Positions 27,357 to 36,828 of a stretch of DNA of 64,000 bases are shown piece by piece. Source of the stretch: Gammaproteobacteria bacterium. Lineage in GTDB: Bacteria > Pseudomonadota > Gammaproteobacteria > Acidiferrobacterales > Sulfurifustaceae. The notes beneath the pieces are model-generated. The model had not been told where the DNA came from, ran no database searches, and saw only the letters and a list, made by a program, of their open reading frames with translations. The position numbers and the translations under genes were made by a program. Location: NCBI GenBank assembly GCA_016199745.1, contig JACQFZ010000001.1, positions 1-64,000 on the forward strand. The letters run 5' to 3'. How positions within the stretch are numbered: the stretch's first letter is position 1; every line of letters starts with the position of its first letter.

Positions 27357-28127
27357 ATGCGTCTCCCTTTGAAATCGATCAATACGTTAAAGCGTGTTGC
27401 AATTACCGGCCTAACGATAACTATCACCGCCTGCCTTTCCGATACTCATGCTGATGCCCAGTATCGTGAGCAAGTGAAGGTGTGCAGATCGTTGCCACAG
27501 ATCGCAAAAGGTCCACCCTATAGGCAAAAAGCGCTGGATCTGAGTAAGTCGTGCGAGGCACTGATAAATCAAGGCCACAATGACGTGGACCTCTATTTCT
27601 ATTACGGTCGCCTACTCGAGCTCGGGAATGACGAGAAAAGAGCAGTCGAGCAGTTACGGATAGCAAGCGACAAGGGCAGCGCCAAGGGAATGACGTTGCT
27701 AGGCCAATTGGTTGAGTTCAATTTGGTATCGGTCGAAGTTGCCGGTCGTGATCACTGGTCCCTCTACGAACAAGCTGCTGCTCTCGGCGATCCTGTCGCT
27801 CAGGTTTATCTGGCTAGAGCTATTGATCTGGCAACCCAACCATCTACCGACGCGAGCCGTCGTCGTAGGTACACGCTATTGATGTCAGCGTCGGCGCAAG
27901 GCTATCCCTTGGCGGACTATTATCTCGGGATGTTCCATCATTTGTATTCGCGAGATGGAGCGCCCGCCGATGCAAAACTTGCGGTGCCGTACTTAGAACG
28001 GGCAGCCCGAGGTGGCATTCGTGATGCCGCGGAGATGTTGCGGTCGATGGGGCACGATATCTCGATCTACGGAAAGCTGGAGGACATGGACACCACAGCT
28101 CGGGCAGATGAGTTATATCGACCTTAA
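27357..28127 (+). CDS. Sel1-repeat-type lipoprotein, paralogue A
   Basis: Lipoprotein of 256 residues. A short N-terminus with a hydrophobic run (VAITGLTITITACLS) contains a lipobox whose Cys near residue 28 would be acylated. The mature part has helix-loop repeats of the Sel1/TPR class, for example DVDLYFYYGRLLELGNDEKRAVEQLR, KGSAKGMTLLGQL, ALGDPVAQVYLARAI and AQGYPLADYYLGMFH. It ends with HDISIYGKLEDMDTTARADELYRP. It is closely similar along its whole length to the next gene, which is also 256 residues. Sel1 proteins scaffold protein-protein contacts; the partner is unknown. Confidence 0.82.
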   Translation: MRLPLKSINTLKRVAITGLTITITACLSDTHADAQYREQVKVCRSLPQIAKGPPYRQKALDLSKSCEALINQGHNDVDLYFYYGRLLELGNDEKRAVEQLRIASDKGSAKGMTLLGQLVEFNLVSVEVAGRDHWSLYEQAAALGDPVAQVYLARAIDLATQPSTDASRRRRYTLLMSASAQGYPLADYYLGMFHHLYSRDGAPADAKLAVPYLERAARGGIRDAAEMLRSMGHDISIYGKLEDMDTTARADELYRP

Positions 28128-28181
28128 CGCAAGCCGATTTTTGTGTTGAGTTGTATCGCGTCGTTAAAGGCAAGCGTACCT

Positions 28182-28952
28182 ATGAGTCACCCTCTAAAAT
28201 TTATCGTTGCTTTTAATTGCATAGCCACCATCGGATTGACGATTGCCATCACCGCGTGCCTGTCCGATCCCAACGCCGATGCGCAATATCGCGAGCAGTT
28301 GGCGGTTTGTCGATCGGTACCACCAGACCGCAAAGATCCACAGCACGCACAAAAAGCATTGGGCCTGAGCAAATCGTGTGAGGCATTGATTAAACGCGGC
28401 CGAAATGATCCAGATCTGTATTTCTATTACGGTCGCCTACTCGAACTGGGCAATGATGAGACGAGAGCGGTCGAGCAGTTGCGAATAGCGGTTGCCAAGG
28501 GTAGCGCCAAGGCGATGACGCTGTTGGGCCGGTTGGTAGAGACCAATATGGTATCGATCGAAGCCGCCGGCCATGATCACTGGTCACTTTATGAGCAAGC
28601 CGCTGCTCTCGGCGATCCTGTTGCTCAGGTGTATTTGGCTATTGCTATTGAACTGTCAGCTAAACCACCCACTGACAAGAGCCGTCAGCGTATGTACACG
28701 CTATTAACGTCAGCCTCGGTGCAAGGTTATGCCATCGCTGACTATCACCTGGGGATGTTCCATTATGTGTATTCCATGTATGGCAAGCCTGCCGATGAGA
28801 AACTTGCGGTGCAGTACTTGGAGCGCGCCGCCCGAGGTGGCGTTCGCGATGCTGTGGAGGCGTTAGGAGGGATGGGTCACGATATCTCTATCTACGGCAA
28901 GCTGGAGGACATGGAAACCACGGCGCGGGCAGACGATTTGTATCGACCTTAA
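28182..28952 (+). CDS. Sel1-repeat-type lipoprotein, paralogue B
   Basis: Tandem copy of the preceding gene, again 256 residues from the ATG at 28182. A longer reading from 28143 is possible but would bury the signal sequence. The lipobox is IAITACLS. The repeats are DPDLYFYYGRLLELGNDETRAVEQLR, KGSAKAMTLLGRL, ALGDPVAQVYLAIAI and VQGYAIADYHLGMFH, and it ends HDISIYGKLEDMETTARADDLYRP. Identity to copy A is high in both protein and DNA, so this is a fairly recent duplication. Both would be anchored facing the periplasm. No function is assigned. Confidence 0.82.
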   Translation: MSHPLKFIVAFNCIATIGLTIAITACLSDPNADAQYREQLAVCRSVPPDRKDPQHAQKALGLSKSCEALIKRGRNDPDLYFYYGRLLELGNDETRAVEQLRIAVAKGSAKAMTLLGRLVETNMVSIEAAGHDHWSLYEQAAALGDPVAQVYLAIAIELSAKPPTDKSRQRMYTLLTSASVQGYAIADYHLGMFHYVYSMYGKPADEKLAVQYLERAARGGVRDAVEALGGMGHDISIYGKLEDMETTARADDLYRP

Positions 28953-28982
28953 CGGTCGTAGCGCTTTTATGTAACGCGGCAC

Positions 28983-29474
28983 CTAATACGGTTGATCGCG
29001 CCACCGCAATTTAAAAAGAACTCGCGATATCGCCAGCTCCAGTACCAGAAATACCGTCACTAACACCCCAACGTCAAGCGCCGCTAAACCGAACGTGGTT
29101 TGCACCGCGAGCAGCGGAAACAGGCTTTCGGGAATCTGATCCACGCCAACGGCCTGGCTGCTCGACGATAACCCCAGGCGACGCTTCGTAAAGCTCGACG
29201 TCAGATCGCCGAGCATGGCGAAGCCGGCGATGACGATGCCGGTGTGGAAATCGAGTTCAAGCAACAACGCCGCCAACGGGGTCGTTAGTAGGGCGAGGGC
29301 CACGCCGCGAATCGTCTTCGACGGTCCCAGCAGCGGCCGGCCGTCGAAAAAGCGGGCACCGCCATCGAGCGGCCAGGCGAAGCGTTCGCGGAAGGCTTTG
29401 TGGCCGAACAGCGGTGCGCCATTGGCGACGCCAAGGAGCAGCAGCAGTTTGGTTTGGAGCAGCAGATCAGTCAT
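28983..29474 (-). CDS. CDP-archaeol-synthase-like (CarS/DUF46) membrane protein
   Basis: Integral membrane protein of 163 residues with four to five hydrophobic helices. Motifs match the CarS/DUF46 family: FAWPLDGGARFFDGRPLLG, then GPSKTIRG, then FAMLGDLTSSFTKRRLGL and the late VDQIPESLFPLL. CarS activates unsaturated archaeol phosphate with CTP; bacterial members probably activate some other lipid phosphate. The ATG at 29474 is preferred; a TTG nine bases upstream is possible. It is alone on the minus strand and converges with the lipoprotein genes, pointing away from leuS. Interestingly placed beside envelope genes. Confidence 0.75.
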   Translation of the reverse strand: MTDLLLQTKLLLLLGVANGAPLFGHKAFRERFAWPLDGGARFFDGRPLLGPSKTIRGVALALLTTPLAALLLELDFHTGIVIAGFAMLGDLTSSFTKRRLGLSSSSQAVGVDQIPESLFPLLAVQTTFGLAALDVGVLVTVFLVLELAISRVLFKLRWRDQPY

Positions 29475-29631
29475 TGCGGACAATACGGATCGTTCATAGG
29501 CCAGAAGGGGTAAATCATTATATAGGTAGCTTAGCCGCTGTTAGTGCCGGCAGGGTGGGCCGGCGCGCCCCTGACCGGTGCTAGGGAAATACGGTATCCT
29601 TCCGGCCTCATCGACCTTTCGTTTCATCGCA

Positions 29632-32313
29632 ATGGATCACCGCTACAGTCCCAAAATCGTCGAACAAGACGCGCATACGTATTGGCAGGAGAAACGCTCC
29701 TTTCGTGCCGAGGATGGCTCGGCCAAGCCGAAGTATTACTGCCTGTCCATGTTTCCCTATCCGTCGGGGAAGCTGCATATGGGGCATGTGCGCAATTACA
29801 CCATTGGCGACGTGATCACGCGCTACAAGCGCATGCATGGGTTCAATGTGTTGCAGCCGATGGGTTGGGACGCTTTTGGGCTGCCGGCCGAGAACGCCGC
29901 TATGGCCAACAAGGTGCCGCCGGCGAAGTGGACTTACGACAACATCGCTTACATGAAAAAGCAGATGCAGTCGCTCGGCTTCGCCATCGACTGGGAGCGC
30001 GAGCTGGCGACCTGTAAGCCCGATTATTACCAGTGGAATCAGTGGTTGTTCCTGCGCATGTTGGAGCACGGCATCGCCTACAAGACTACCGGCACGGTGA
30101 ACTGGGATCCGATCGATCAAACCGTGCTCGCCAACGAGCAGGTCATCGACGGCCGCGGCTGGCGCACCGGCGCGGTGATCGAGAAGCGCGAGATCCCGAT
30201 GTATTACCTGGCGATCACCAAGTATGCCGAAGAATTGCTCGGCGATCTGGACAAGTTGCCTGAGTGGCCCGAGCGCGTGCGCACGATGCAGGCGAACTGG
30301 ATCGGCAAGAGCGTCGGCGTGCGCTTCGCGTTTCGAGTAAATGGGGTCGCGCGCAGCGCCCTCGGCTTGCCTCCCTCTCCCTCAGGGGGAGGGAAAGAGG
30401 GTGGGGGTGGTTTGGATGAAGCGCTGATGTGGGTGTTCACCACGCGCGCCGACACCATCATGGGCGTCACGTTCTGCGCGGTGGCGGCCGAGCATCCGTT
30501 GGCCACGTACGCGGCGAAGAATAATCCGAAGCTGGCGGCGTTCGTTGACGAGTGCAAGCAAGGTTCAGTGATGGAGGCGGATATTGCCACCATCGAAAAG
30601 AAAGGCATGCCGACCGGTTTGAGCGTGACCCATCCGCTGACTGGCGAATCGATCCCGGTGTGGGTCGGTAACTACGTGCTCATGGGTTACGGCGAAGGCG
30701 CGGTCATGGCGGTGCCGGCACACGACGAGCGCGATTTTCATTTCGCCAAGCTGTACAAACTCCCGATCAAGCCGGTAATCGACGTTGCCGGCCAGTCCTT
30801 CAGCACCGAGACGTGGGCCGAGTGGTACGCCGACAAAGAGCACGGTCGCTGCGTCAATTCCGGCAAGTACAACGGTCTCTCTTATAAAGAAGCGGTCGAC
30901 GCCATCGCCGCCGATCTCAAGGCGAAGGACGCGGGCGACAAGCAGGTGATGTTCCGCCTGCGCGACTGGGGTATCTCGCGCCAGCGCTATTGGGGCTGCC
31001 CGATCCCGATCGTCCACTGCAAGCAATGCGGCGATGTGCCGGTACCCGACGATCAATTGCCGGTGAAGCTGCCGGAAGATTGCGTGCCCGACGGCACCGG
31101 CAATCCACTTAACAAGCGCACCGATTTCGTAAACACACCGTGTCCAAAATGCGGCAAGCCGGCGAAGCGCGAAACCGACACGATGGACACGTTTGTCGAT
31201 TCGTCGTGGTACTACGCGCGCTATGCTTGTCCGAGCAATGACAAGGCGATGACCGATCAGCACGCGCAATACTGGATGCCGGTCGATCAATACATCGGCG
31301 GCATCGAGCATGCGATCTTGCATTTGCTGTATTCGCGCTTCTGGTCGAAGGTCATGCGCGATATGAAGCTCGTTAGCTATGACGAGCCGTTCACGCGCTT
31401 GCTTACGCAAGGTATGGTGTTAAACGATATTTACTCGCGTAAACCGGCAGCTGGCCGCATGGAGTACTTCAGCCCAGCCGATGTCGAAGTGCACTACGAC
31501 GAAAAACGCAATCGTATCGGCCAGGTTCTAAAGAGAGATGGCAAGCCGGTGGAGTGGCAGTTGGGCACGATGTCGAAATCAAAGCTCAACGGTGTCGACC
31601 CGCAAGCATTGATCGAAGAATACGGCGCCGACACCGCGCGCTTCTTCATGATGTTCGCCGCGCCGCCGGAGCAGACGCTCGAGTGGTCGGATTCCGGCGT
31701 CGACGGGGCGCATCGCTTCCTCAAGCGCTTGTGGAATTTCGGTGTCGACAGCCGCACGTTCATCGATCCGGCGCTCGCGCCGGCGAAGGTCGATTGGTCG
31801 AAGGCATCGAACGAGGTTCAAAGCTTACGGCGGGAAATCCATGCGGTGTTGAAGCAGGCCAACAACGACTTCGTCAAATTCCAATTCAATACGGTCGCGT
31901 CGGCGGCGATGAAAATCTTGAACGCGCTCGAACGCGCGCCACGTGCCGAGGCCGACCTGGCCATGCGCACCGCCGTGACTGAAGGCATCAGCATTCTGCT
32001 GCGGCTGTTGTCGCCGATCACCCCGCACATCTGTCATTACTTGTGGGGCGAGCTCAAGTACGGTCAGGACATTCTCGAAGCGTCGTGGCCGCAGCCGGAA
32101 GCAGCGGCGTTGGTGACGAACGAAGTCGAGTTGGTCGTGCAAGTGAACGGCAAATTGCGCGGACGCGTGACCGTGCCGGCGGATGTGTCGGAAGAACGCG
32201 TGCGCGAAATCGCCCTCGCCGATGAAGGCGTACGGCGGCATATCGGCGATAAACCGGTGAAAAAGCTGATCGTCGTTGCCGGCCGCTTGATTAATATCGT
32301 CGTCGCCGGTTAA
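29632..32313 (+). CDS. leuS: leucyl-tRNA synthetase, with a small in-frame insert
   Basis: Class I aminoacyl-tRNA synthetase charging tRNA-Leu. HIGH-type motif is [13 protein letters not shown] (about residues 42-54) and the KMSKS loop is [12 protein letters not shown]. The editing CP1 domain includes [10 protein letters not shown]. The start is ATG 29632 ([13 protein letters not shown]), not an upstream in-frame codon. Length is 893, roughly 30 longer than the E. coli enzyme. Part of the excess is a Gly/Pro/Ser-rich stretch at about 240-262 ([16 protein letters not shown]), just before the editing threonine-rich block, encoded by a copy of the GC-rich repeat. The rest is normal and should be functional. 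Confidence 0.97.
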   Translation: MDHRYSPKIVEQDAHTYWQEKRSFRAEDGSAKPKYYCLSMFPYPSGKLHMGHVRNYTIGDVITRYKRMHGFNVLQPMGWDAFGLPAENAAMANKVPPAKWTYDNIAYMKKQMQSLGFAIDWERELATCKPDYYQWNQWLFLRMLEHGIAYKTTGTVNWDPIDQTVLANEQVIDGRGWRTGAVIEKREIPMYYLAITKYAEELLGDLDKLPEWPERVRTMQANWIGKSVGVRFAFRVNGVARSALGLPPSPSGGGKEGGGGLDEALMWVFTTRADTIMGVTFCAVAAEHPLATYAAKNNPKLAAFVDECKQGSVMEADIATIEKKGMPTGLSVTHPLTGESIPVWVGNYVLMGYGEGAVMAVPAHDERDFHFAKLYKLPIKPVIDVAGQSFSTETWAEWYADKEHGRCVNSGKYNGLSYKEAVDAIAADLKAKDAGDKQVMFRLRDWGISRQRYWGCPIPIVHCKQCGDVPVPDDQLPVKLPEDCVPDGTGNPLNKRTDFVNTPCPKCGKPAKRETDTMDTFVDSSWYYARYACPSNDKAMTDQHAQYWMPVDQYIGGIEHAILHLLYSRFWSKVMRDMKLVSYDEPFTRLLTQGMVLNDIYSRKPAAGRMEYFSPADVEVHYDEKRNRIGQVLKRDGKPVEWQLGTMSKSKLNGVDPQALIEEYGADTARFFMMFAAPPEQTLEWSDSGVDGAHRFLKRLWNFGVDSRTFIDPALAPAKVDWSKASNEVQSLRREIHAVLKQANNDFVKFQFNTVASAAMKILNALERAPRAEADLAMRTAVTEGISILLRLLSPITPHICHYLWGELKYGQDILEASWPQPEAAALVTNEVELVVQVNGKLRGRVTVPADVSEERVREIALADEGVRRHIGDKPVKKLIVVAGRLINIVVAG
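30361..30411. repeat. GC-rich repeat copy inside leuS
   Basis: The bases CCTCCCTCTCCCTCAGGGGG and the following GAGGGAAAGAGGGTGGGGG form the same C-rich/G-rich hairpin seen between genes elsewhere. Its length keeps the leuS frame open, adding a low-complexity loop to the editing domain. Confidence 0.6.
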
Positions 32314-32341
32314 TCCCAAACATAAAGAAAACGGTATCCCT

Positions 32342-32866
32342 GTGAGACGTTCAACGACAATGCGGCGCGCTCGTTTCAGCGTGATAGTGCTGGTCGCAGC
32401 GGCCTTGGCCGGTTGCGGTTTTCACTTGCGCGGCAGTAGCGGCGGCGTGACGCTGCCGGCGAGTTTGGCGAAAGTGCGCATCGTCATGACCACGGCGGCT
32501 GCCAACGATCCACTGGCGGTCGCCGTGCGCAATGCGTTCGCCCAAGCCGGTGCCAGTGTGGTCGACGCGGTCGACGTGCCGACGGTATCGTTGTCGCGCG
32601 AGGACGTCGAAAGTCGAGTGATCGGCGTCAGCACGACCACCGCCAAGGCGAACCAGTATCGATTGCGGTATGTGGTCGGCTTCCAGCTGTCCGGTCCGCA
32701 GCCGCTGCCGCCACAAAATGTGCAGTTGCAGCGCGATTTCAATTACGACCCGGCGTTGACATTGGCCAAGGAACAAGAGGAACGCGAGCTGGTGCGCGAC
32801 ATGCGCAACGAAGCCGCGCAAATCATCGTCCGCCGGTTAGCACGTGCGCTGACACCGGCGCCGTAA
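32342..32866 (+). CDS. lptE: LPS-assembly lipoprotein LptE
   Basis: Outer-membrane lipoprotein that plugs the LptD barrel and helps insert lipopolysaccharide. Signal and lipobox are VLVAAALAGCGFHLRG, with the GCGFHLRG start of the mature protein diagnostic for the family. The rest includes QFNYDP-like FNYDPALTLAKEQEERELVRDMRNEAAQIIVRRL at the C-terminal helix. The length of 174 is normal. GTG 32342 is the earliest start; an ATG six codons later is equally plausible. It sits 28 bases after leuS and two bases before holA, in the standard order. Confidence 0.93.
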   Translation: MRRSTTMRRARFSVIVLVAAALAGCGFHLRGSSGGVTLPASLAKVRIVMTTAAANDPLAVAVRNAFAQAGASVVDAVDVPTVSLSREDVESRVIGVSTTTAKANQYRLRYVVGFQLSGPQPLPPQNVQLQRDFNYDPALTLAKEQEERELVRDMRNEAAQIIVRRLARALTPAP

Positions 32867-32868
32867 CC

Positions 32869-33906
32869 ATGCCGCTCAATGCCGATCAGCTGGCCGGTCA
32901 GCTCAAGCGCGGGCTCGCCAGCGTTTATCTCATCAGCGGCGACGATCCGTTGACGACACAGGAATGCGCCGACGCCATCCGTACCGCGGCGCAGGCCGCC
33001 GGTTTCGGCAACCGCGAGCTGTACACCGTCGAAAGCGGTTTCGATTGGTCGGCGCTCTACGCCGACACCCGCTCCGGTTCGTTGTTCGCCGCGCGTCGGT
33101 TGATCGAGCTGCGCTTGCCGACTGCTAAGCCGGGCGAAGAAGGCGCCAAGACCTTGGTCGAACTCGCGGCCGATCCGTCGCCCGATCTCATCTTGCTCGT
33201 TATCGCCGGCAAGCTCGACAAGCAGGCGAAGTCGGCCAAGTGGGTCACGGCGCTCGACAATGCCGGTGTCATGATCACGATTTATCCAGTGGAGCCGCGG
33301 CAATTGCCGGCCTGGATCGAGCGGCGCATGCGCGCGCGCGGACTGACGCCGGGGCCCGGCGTCACCGAAATGTTGGCGCATTACACCGAGGGAAATATGC
33401 TCGCTTGCGCCCAGGAGATCGACAAATTGGCCATGCTCGACAGCCGTCAGGTGAGCGCGGATGATATTGCCGGTAACCTCAGCGACAATGCTCGGTTCAG
33501 CGTGTATGCCCTGACCGACGCCTGTTTGGCGGGTGACGTCGGCGTGGTGCTGCGGATTCTGCGCAGTCTGAAGACCGATGGTGAAGCGCCGGCGTTGGTG
33601 TTGTGGGCGTTAGTGCGCGAAATCCGCGAGCTGGCGCGCATCGCCGCGGCAATCGTCGCCGGTCGCAACGAAGCGCAGGTGCTCGACGAGTATCGCGTTT
33701 GGCAACGGCGTAAGCCGCTGGTGCAGAAAGTATTGCGGCGTACGCCGGCTGACGCTTGGCCGCAAATGATTCGGGCGGCGGCGCGTGCCGATCGCGTCGT
33801 CAAAGGCCGCCGCGCCGGCGATGTTTGGTTAGAGCTCGAACTATTGGCGCTGGCCCTCGGCGGTTTGCGCAGCGGCGCATTTACGATTAACGGAGCGATG
33901 TCATGA
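32869..33906 (+). CDS. holA: DNA polymerase III delta subunit HolA
   Basis: Clamp-loader subunit that opens the beta sliding clamp. Three-domain AAA+-like protein without a working P-loop, 345 residues. The N-terminus has [25 protein letters not shown] and a later block has [42 protein letters not shown], both typical. It lies directly after lptE and overlaps the next gene, proA, by four bases (ATGA), so proA has been drawn into this operon. Confidence 0.93.
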   Translation: MPLNADQLAGQLKRGLASVYLISGDDPLTTQECADAIRTAAQAAGFGNRELYTVESGFDWSALYADTRSGSLFAARRLIELRLPTAKPGEEGAKTLVELAADPSPDLILLVIAGKLDKQAKSAKWVTALDNAGVMITIYPVEPRQLPAWIERRMRARGLTPGPGVTEMLAHYTEGNMLACAQEIDKLAMLDSRQVSADDIAGNLSDNARFSVYALTDACLAGDVGVVLRILRSLKTDGEAPALVLWALVREIRELARIAAAIVAGRNEAQVLDEYRVWQRRKPLVQKVLRRTPADAWPQMIRAAARADRVVKGRRAGDVWLELELLALALGGLRSGAFTINGAMS

Positions 33907-35186
33907 AGCAGGTGTCTCTTTCGACTCCTACCGATATTCAGTCCTATATGCAGGCGCTCGGCCGGCAAGCGCGCGCGGCCGCGCGCGAATTGGCGCGCGC
34001 CGAGACGGCGGCGAAGGATGCGGCGTTGCTGGCGATGGCAGCGGAGCTGGAGCGCAACCGCGACGCGTTGATCGCTGCTAACCGCAAGGATCTCGATGCC
34101 GGCAAAGCTAACGGTCTCGATGCCGCCATGCTCGATCGATTGGAGCTGAACGCGGCGCGTATCAAATCGATGGCCGACGGCTTGCGGCAAATTGCCACGC
34201 TGCCGGATCCGGTCGGCGTGATCACCGACATGAGCTTTCGTCCGTCCGGCATTCAAGTCGGTCGCATGCGCGTGCCGCTCGGTGTCATCGGCATTATTTA
34301 TGAATCGCGGCCGAACGTGACCGCCGACGCCGCCGGCCTGTGCCTCAAAGCCGGCAATGCCGCCATCCTGCGCGGCGGCAGTGAAGCGATTCATTCGAAC
34401 GGCGCCATCGCCGCCTGCATTCAGGCGGGCTTGCGCGCCGCCGGTTTGCCGGCCGAGGCGGTGCAAGTGGTCGCGACCACCGATCGTGCCGCCGTCGGCG
34501 AGCTGATTACGATGAAGGATTACGTCGACGTGATCGTGCCGCGCGGCGGTAAAGGTTTGATCGAGCGCATCATGCGCGAAGCGACCATTCCGATGATCAA
34601 GCACCTCGATGGCGTGTGCCACGTCTACATCGACGACAAGGCCGACATCGATAAAGCGATCAAGATCGCATTCAACGCCAAGTGTCAGCGTTACGGCACC
34701 TGCAACACGATGGAAACGCTGCTGGTCGCGCGTGCCGTCGCCGACAAGATTTTGCCGGTGCTCGGCAAGCGGTATCAGGAGCAGGGCGTCGAGTTGCGCG
34801 GTTGCGATGAGACGCGGCGGATCCTGCCGCAGGCGAAGCCGGCGACCGAAGACGATTGGTACGCCGAATATTTGGCGCCGATCCTAGCGGTGCGCGTGCT
34901 CGCCGACGTCGACGAAGCGATCGCGCACATTGGCAAGTACGGCTCACAACATACCGACAGCATCGTTACCGAAGACATCACTCGTGCGCGGCGTTTTCTG
35001 CGCGAAGTCGATTCGAGCTCGGTGATGGTGAATGCGTCGACGCGTTTCGCCGACGGCTTTGAATATGGCCTCGGTGCCGAGATCGGCATCTCCACCGACA
35101 AGCTGCACGCGCGCGGACCGGTCGGGTTGGAAGGGCTGACGTCGCAGAAGTTTGTCGTGATCGGCGACGGGCATGTGCGGTCTTGA
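33903..35186 (+). CDS. proA: gamma-glutamyl phosphate reductase ProA
   Basis: Second enzyme of proline synthesis: reduces gamma-glutamyl phosphate to glutamate semialdehyde with NADPH. It is an aldehyde-dehydrogenase fold with [32 protein letters not shown], the active-site cysteine in [14 protein letters not shown] and the C-terminal [22 protein letters not shown]. The length of 427 is normal. In E. coli proA follows proB; here it is inserted between holA and nadD, with start overlapping holA by four bases. No proB is seen in the window. Confidence 0.96.
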   Translation: MKQVSLSTPTDIQSYMQALGRQARAAARELARAETAAKDAALLAMAAELERNRDALIAANRKDLDAGKANGLDAAMLDRLELNAARIKSMADGLRQIATLPDPVGVITDMSFRPSGIQVGRMRVPLGVIGIIYESRPNVTADAAGLCLKAGNAAILRGGSEAIHSNGAIAACIQAGLRAAGLPAEAVQVVATTDRAAVGELITMKDYVDVIVPRGGKGLIERIMREATIPMIKHLDGVCHVYIDDKADIDKAIKIAFNAKCQRYGTCNTMETLLVARAVADKILPVLGKRYQEQGVELRGCDETRRILPQAKPATEDDWYAEYLAPILAVRVLADVDEAIAHIGKYGSQHTDSIVTEDITRARRFLREVDSSSVMVNASTRFADGFEYGLGAEIGISTDKLHARGPVGLEGLTSQKFVVIGDGHVRS

Positions 35187-35213
35187 TGGTAGTCGCGCGG
35201 ATAATTAGTGCGT

Positions 35214-35324
35214 TCCCCTCCCCCCTTGCGGGGGAGGGGAACGGGGAGAGGGGGTTTAGTATCGGTGTGGTGCCGGTAATACGCCCCCTCTCCCCCGTCC
35301 CCTCCCCCGCAAGGGGGGAGGGGA
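35214..35324. repeat. long GC-rich inverted repeat between proA and nadD
   Basis: Two arms of about 40 bases, at 35214-35254 and 35283-35323, are nearly perfect reverse complements; each arm itself contains a smaller hairpin (CCCCTCCCCCCTTGCGGGGG...). The loop is about 28 bases. It is the best copy of the GC-rich family and could act as a transcription attenuator or RNA-stability element between proA and nadD. Confidence 0.75.
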
Positions 35325-35355
35325 GCCCTAGCGTTATGCGGGGTACGCGCTTTCC

Positions 35356-35997
35356 ATGATCGGTCTCCTCGGCGGTACGTTCGACCCCATTCACTACGGC
35401 CACTTGCGGCCGGCCCACGAAGTCAAAGAGCGGCTCGCACTTTCCGCGGTGCATTTGATCCCCGCCGCCGTGCCGCCGCATCGGGCGCCGCCGATAGCGA
35501 CGGCCGCGCAGCGGTTGCGTATGGTGGAATTGGCGGTAGCGGAATTCCCGGGGCTGATCGCCGATGACTGCGAGCTCCGTCGTGGCAACGTGTCGTATAC
35601 CGTGACGACGTTGGCAGCATTGCGGGCCGAGCTCGGTTCGACGCCGCTTTGTCTATTGCTCGGTACCGACGCCTTTGCCGGCCTCGCTACTTGGCACCGC
35701 TGGCAGGAATTGTTCGAGCTGGCACATCTCGTGGTCATGCAGCGGCCGGGGCAGGCGTTGCCGGTGCCGGCGGCGTTACCCGTATGGGCGCGCCAGCGTC
35801 TGCAGACGGACGCTAAAAATCTCGCCGAGCTACCGGCCGGCGGCATTTTATTCGTCGATGTGACGCCACATTCTGTATCGGCCACCGAGTTGCGCGCCAC
35901 CATCGCCCGCGGTGAAGAACCGTTGCCGACAATATTACCGCCCGCTGTTTGGGACTATATCCGCCATAACCGGCTTTATCGGAGTCTTGTTGCCTGA
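35356..35997 (+). CDS. nadD: nicotinate-nucleotide adenylyltransferase NadD
   Basis: NAD biosynthesis enzyme joining nicotinate mononucleotide to ATP. Nucleotidyltransferase motif GLLGGTFDPIHYGHLRPA begins at residue 3, and the second motif SVSATELRATIARGEE lies near 172. The length of 213 is typical. ATG 35356 is clear. It comes shortly after the inverted repeat and overlaps the next gene by one base (TGATG), in the conserved nadD-rsfS-rlmH order. Confidence 0.96.
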   Translation: MIGLLGGTFDPIHYGHLRPAHEVKERLALSAVHLIPAAVPPHRAPPIATAAQRLRMVELAVAEFPGLIADDCELRRGNVSYTVTTLAALRAELGSTPLCLLLGTDAFAGLATWHRWQELFELAHLVVMQRPGQALPVPAALPVWARQRLQTDAKNLAELPAGGILFVDVTPHSVSATELRATIARGEEPLPTILPPAVWDYIRHNRLYRSLVA

Positions 35998-36329
35998 TGC
36001 GTACTGCTCAATTACGAAAATATATTAACGATGCCTTGGAGGACGCCAAGGCGCACGATGTCATCAACCTCGATGTACGCAAGGTGGCGGAGTTCACCGA
36101 TTACATGATCATCGTTACCGGCACCTCAAACCGGCACGTTGCGTCAGTCGCCGATAAAGTGCTCGATAAACTCACGAGCCGTGGCCGTAAACCGATCGGC
36201 GTCGAGGGCATGGAAACCGGCGACTGGGTGCTGATCGATTTCGGTGATGTGGTCGTGCACGTGATGCGCGCGCCGATTCGCGAGTTCTATCAGCTCGAGA
36301 AATTGTGGGGCGAAGGTAAGGAACTCTAG
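35997..36329 (+). CDS. rsfS: ribosome silencing factor RsfS
   Basis: Binds ribosomal protein uL14 on the 50S subunit and blocks subunit joining in starvation. 110 residues with the family motifs DVRKVAEFTDYMIIVTGTSNRHVASVADKV and GDWVLIDFGDVVVHVM...FYQLEKLW. The ATG shares its A with the nadD stop, so it is translationally coupled. It is followed 15 bases later by rlmH, the usual pairing. Confidence 0.96.
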   Translation: MRTAQLRKYINDALEDAKAHDVINLDVRKVAEFTDYMIIVTGTSNRHVASVADKVLDKLTSRGRKPIGVEGMETGDWVLIDFGDVVVHVMRAPIREFYQLEKLWGEGKEL

Positions 36330-36344
36330 CGCTCCGTTAATCTC

Positions 36345-36812
36345 ATGCAGCTGCATCTCCTTGCCGTCGGCGAACGCGTGCCCGCCTGGGTTGAGACCGG
36401 CTTCGCCGAATACGCCGGCCGTATGCCGCGCGAATGCAAGCTGACATTGCGCGAAATTCCCGCCGGTCGCCGTACCAAAGGTGCCGACATCGCGCGTCTG
36501 CTACGCGAAGAAGGCGAGCGGCTGCTGGCAGCGGTGCCGAAGGGCGCGCGCATTGTTGCGCTCGATCGTCAAGGTCGTGAGCTCAGCACGGAGGATTTGG
36601 CCACTGAGGTCAAAGCGCAGATGGCGCGCGGTGGCGATCTGGCGTTGTTGATCGGTGGGCCGGAAGGATTGTCGACCGAATGTTTAGCGCAAGCGCAGGC
36701 GCGCTGGTCGTTGTCGCGGTTGACGCTGGCGCATCCGTTGGTGCGTGTGGTCGTTGCTGAGCAGGTTTATCGAGCGTGGAGCATACTTAATAATCTGCCG
36801 TATCATCGGTGA
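36345..36812 (+). CDS. rlmH: 23S rRNA pseudouridine-1915 N3-methyltransferase RlmH
   Basis: SPOUT-class methyltransferase for 23S rRNA m3-pseudouridine 1915. 155 residues; the knot region includes LALLIGGPEGLSTECLAQA and the C-terminal LSRLTLAHPLVRVVVAEQVYRAWSI...NLPYHR, nearly invariant in the family. The start MQLHLLAVGERVPAW is as expected. Confidence 0.97.
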   Translation: MQLHLLAVGERVPAWVETGFAEYAGRMPRECKLTLREIPAGRRTKGADIARLLREEGERLLAAVPKGARIVALDRQGRELSTEDLATEVKAQMARGGDLALLIGGPEGLSTECLAQAQARWSLSRLTLAHPLVRVVVAEQVYRAWSILNNLPYHR

Positions 36813-36828
36813 GTCTCTAATACGTCCG

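Noticed and set aside
33447-34622. 391-residue minus-strand frame opposite holA/proA
   Set aside because: Shadow of two strongly supported genes; no recognisable motif.
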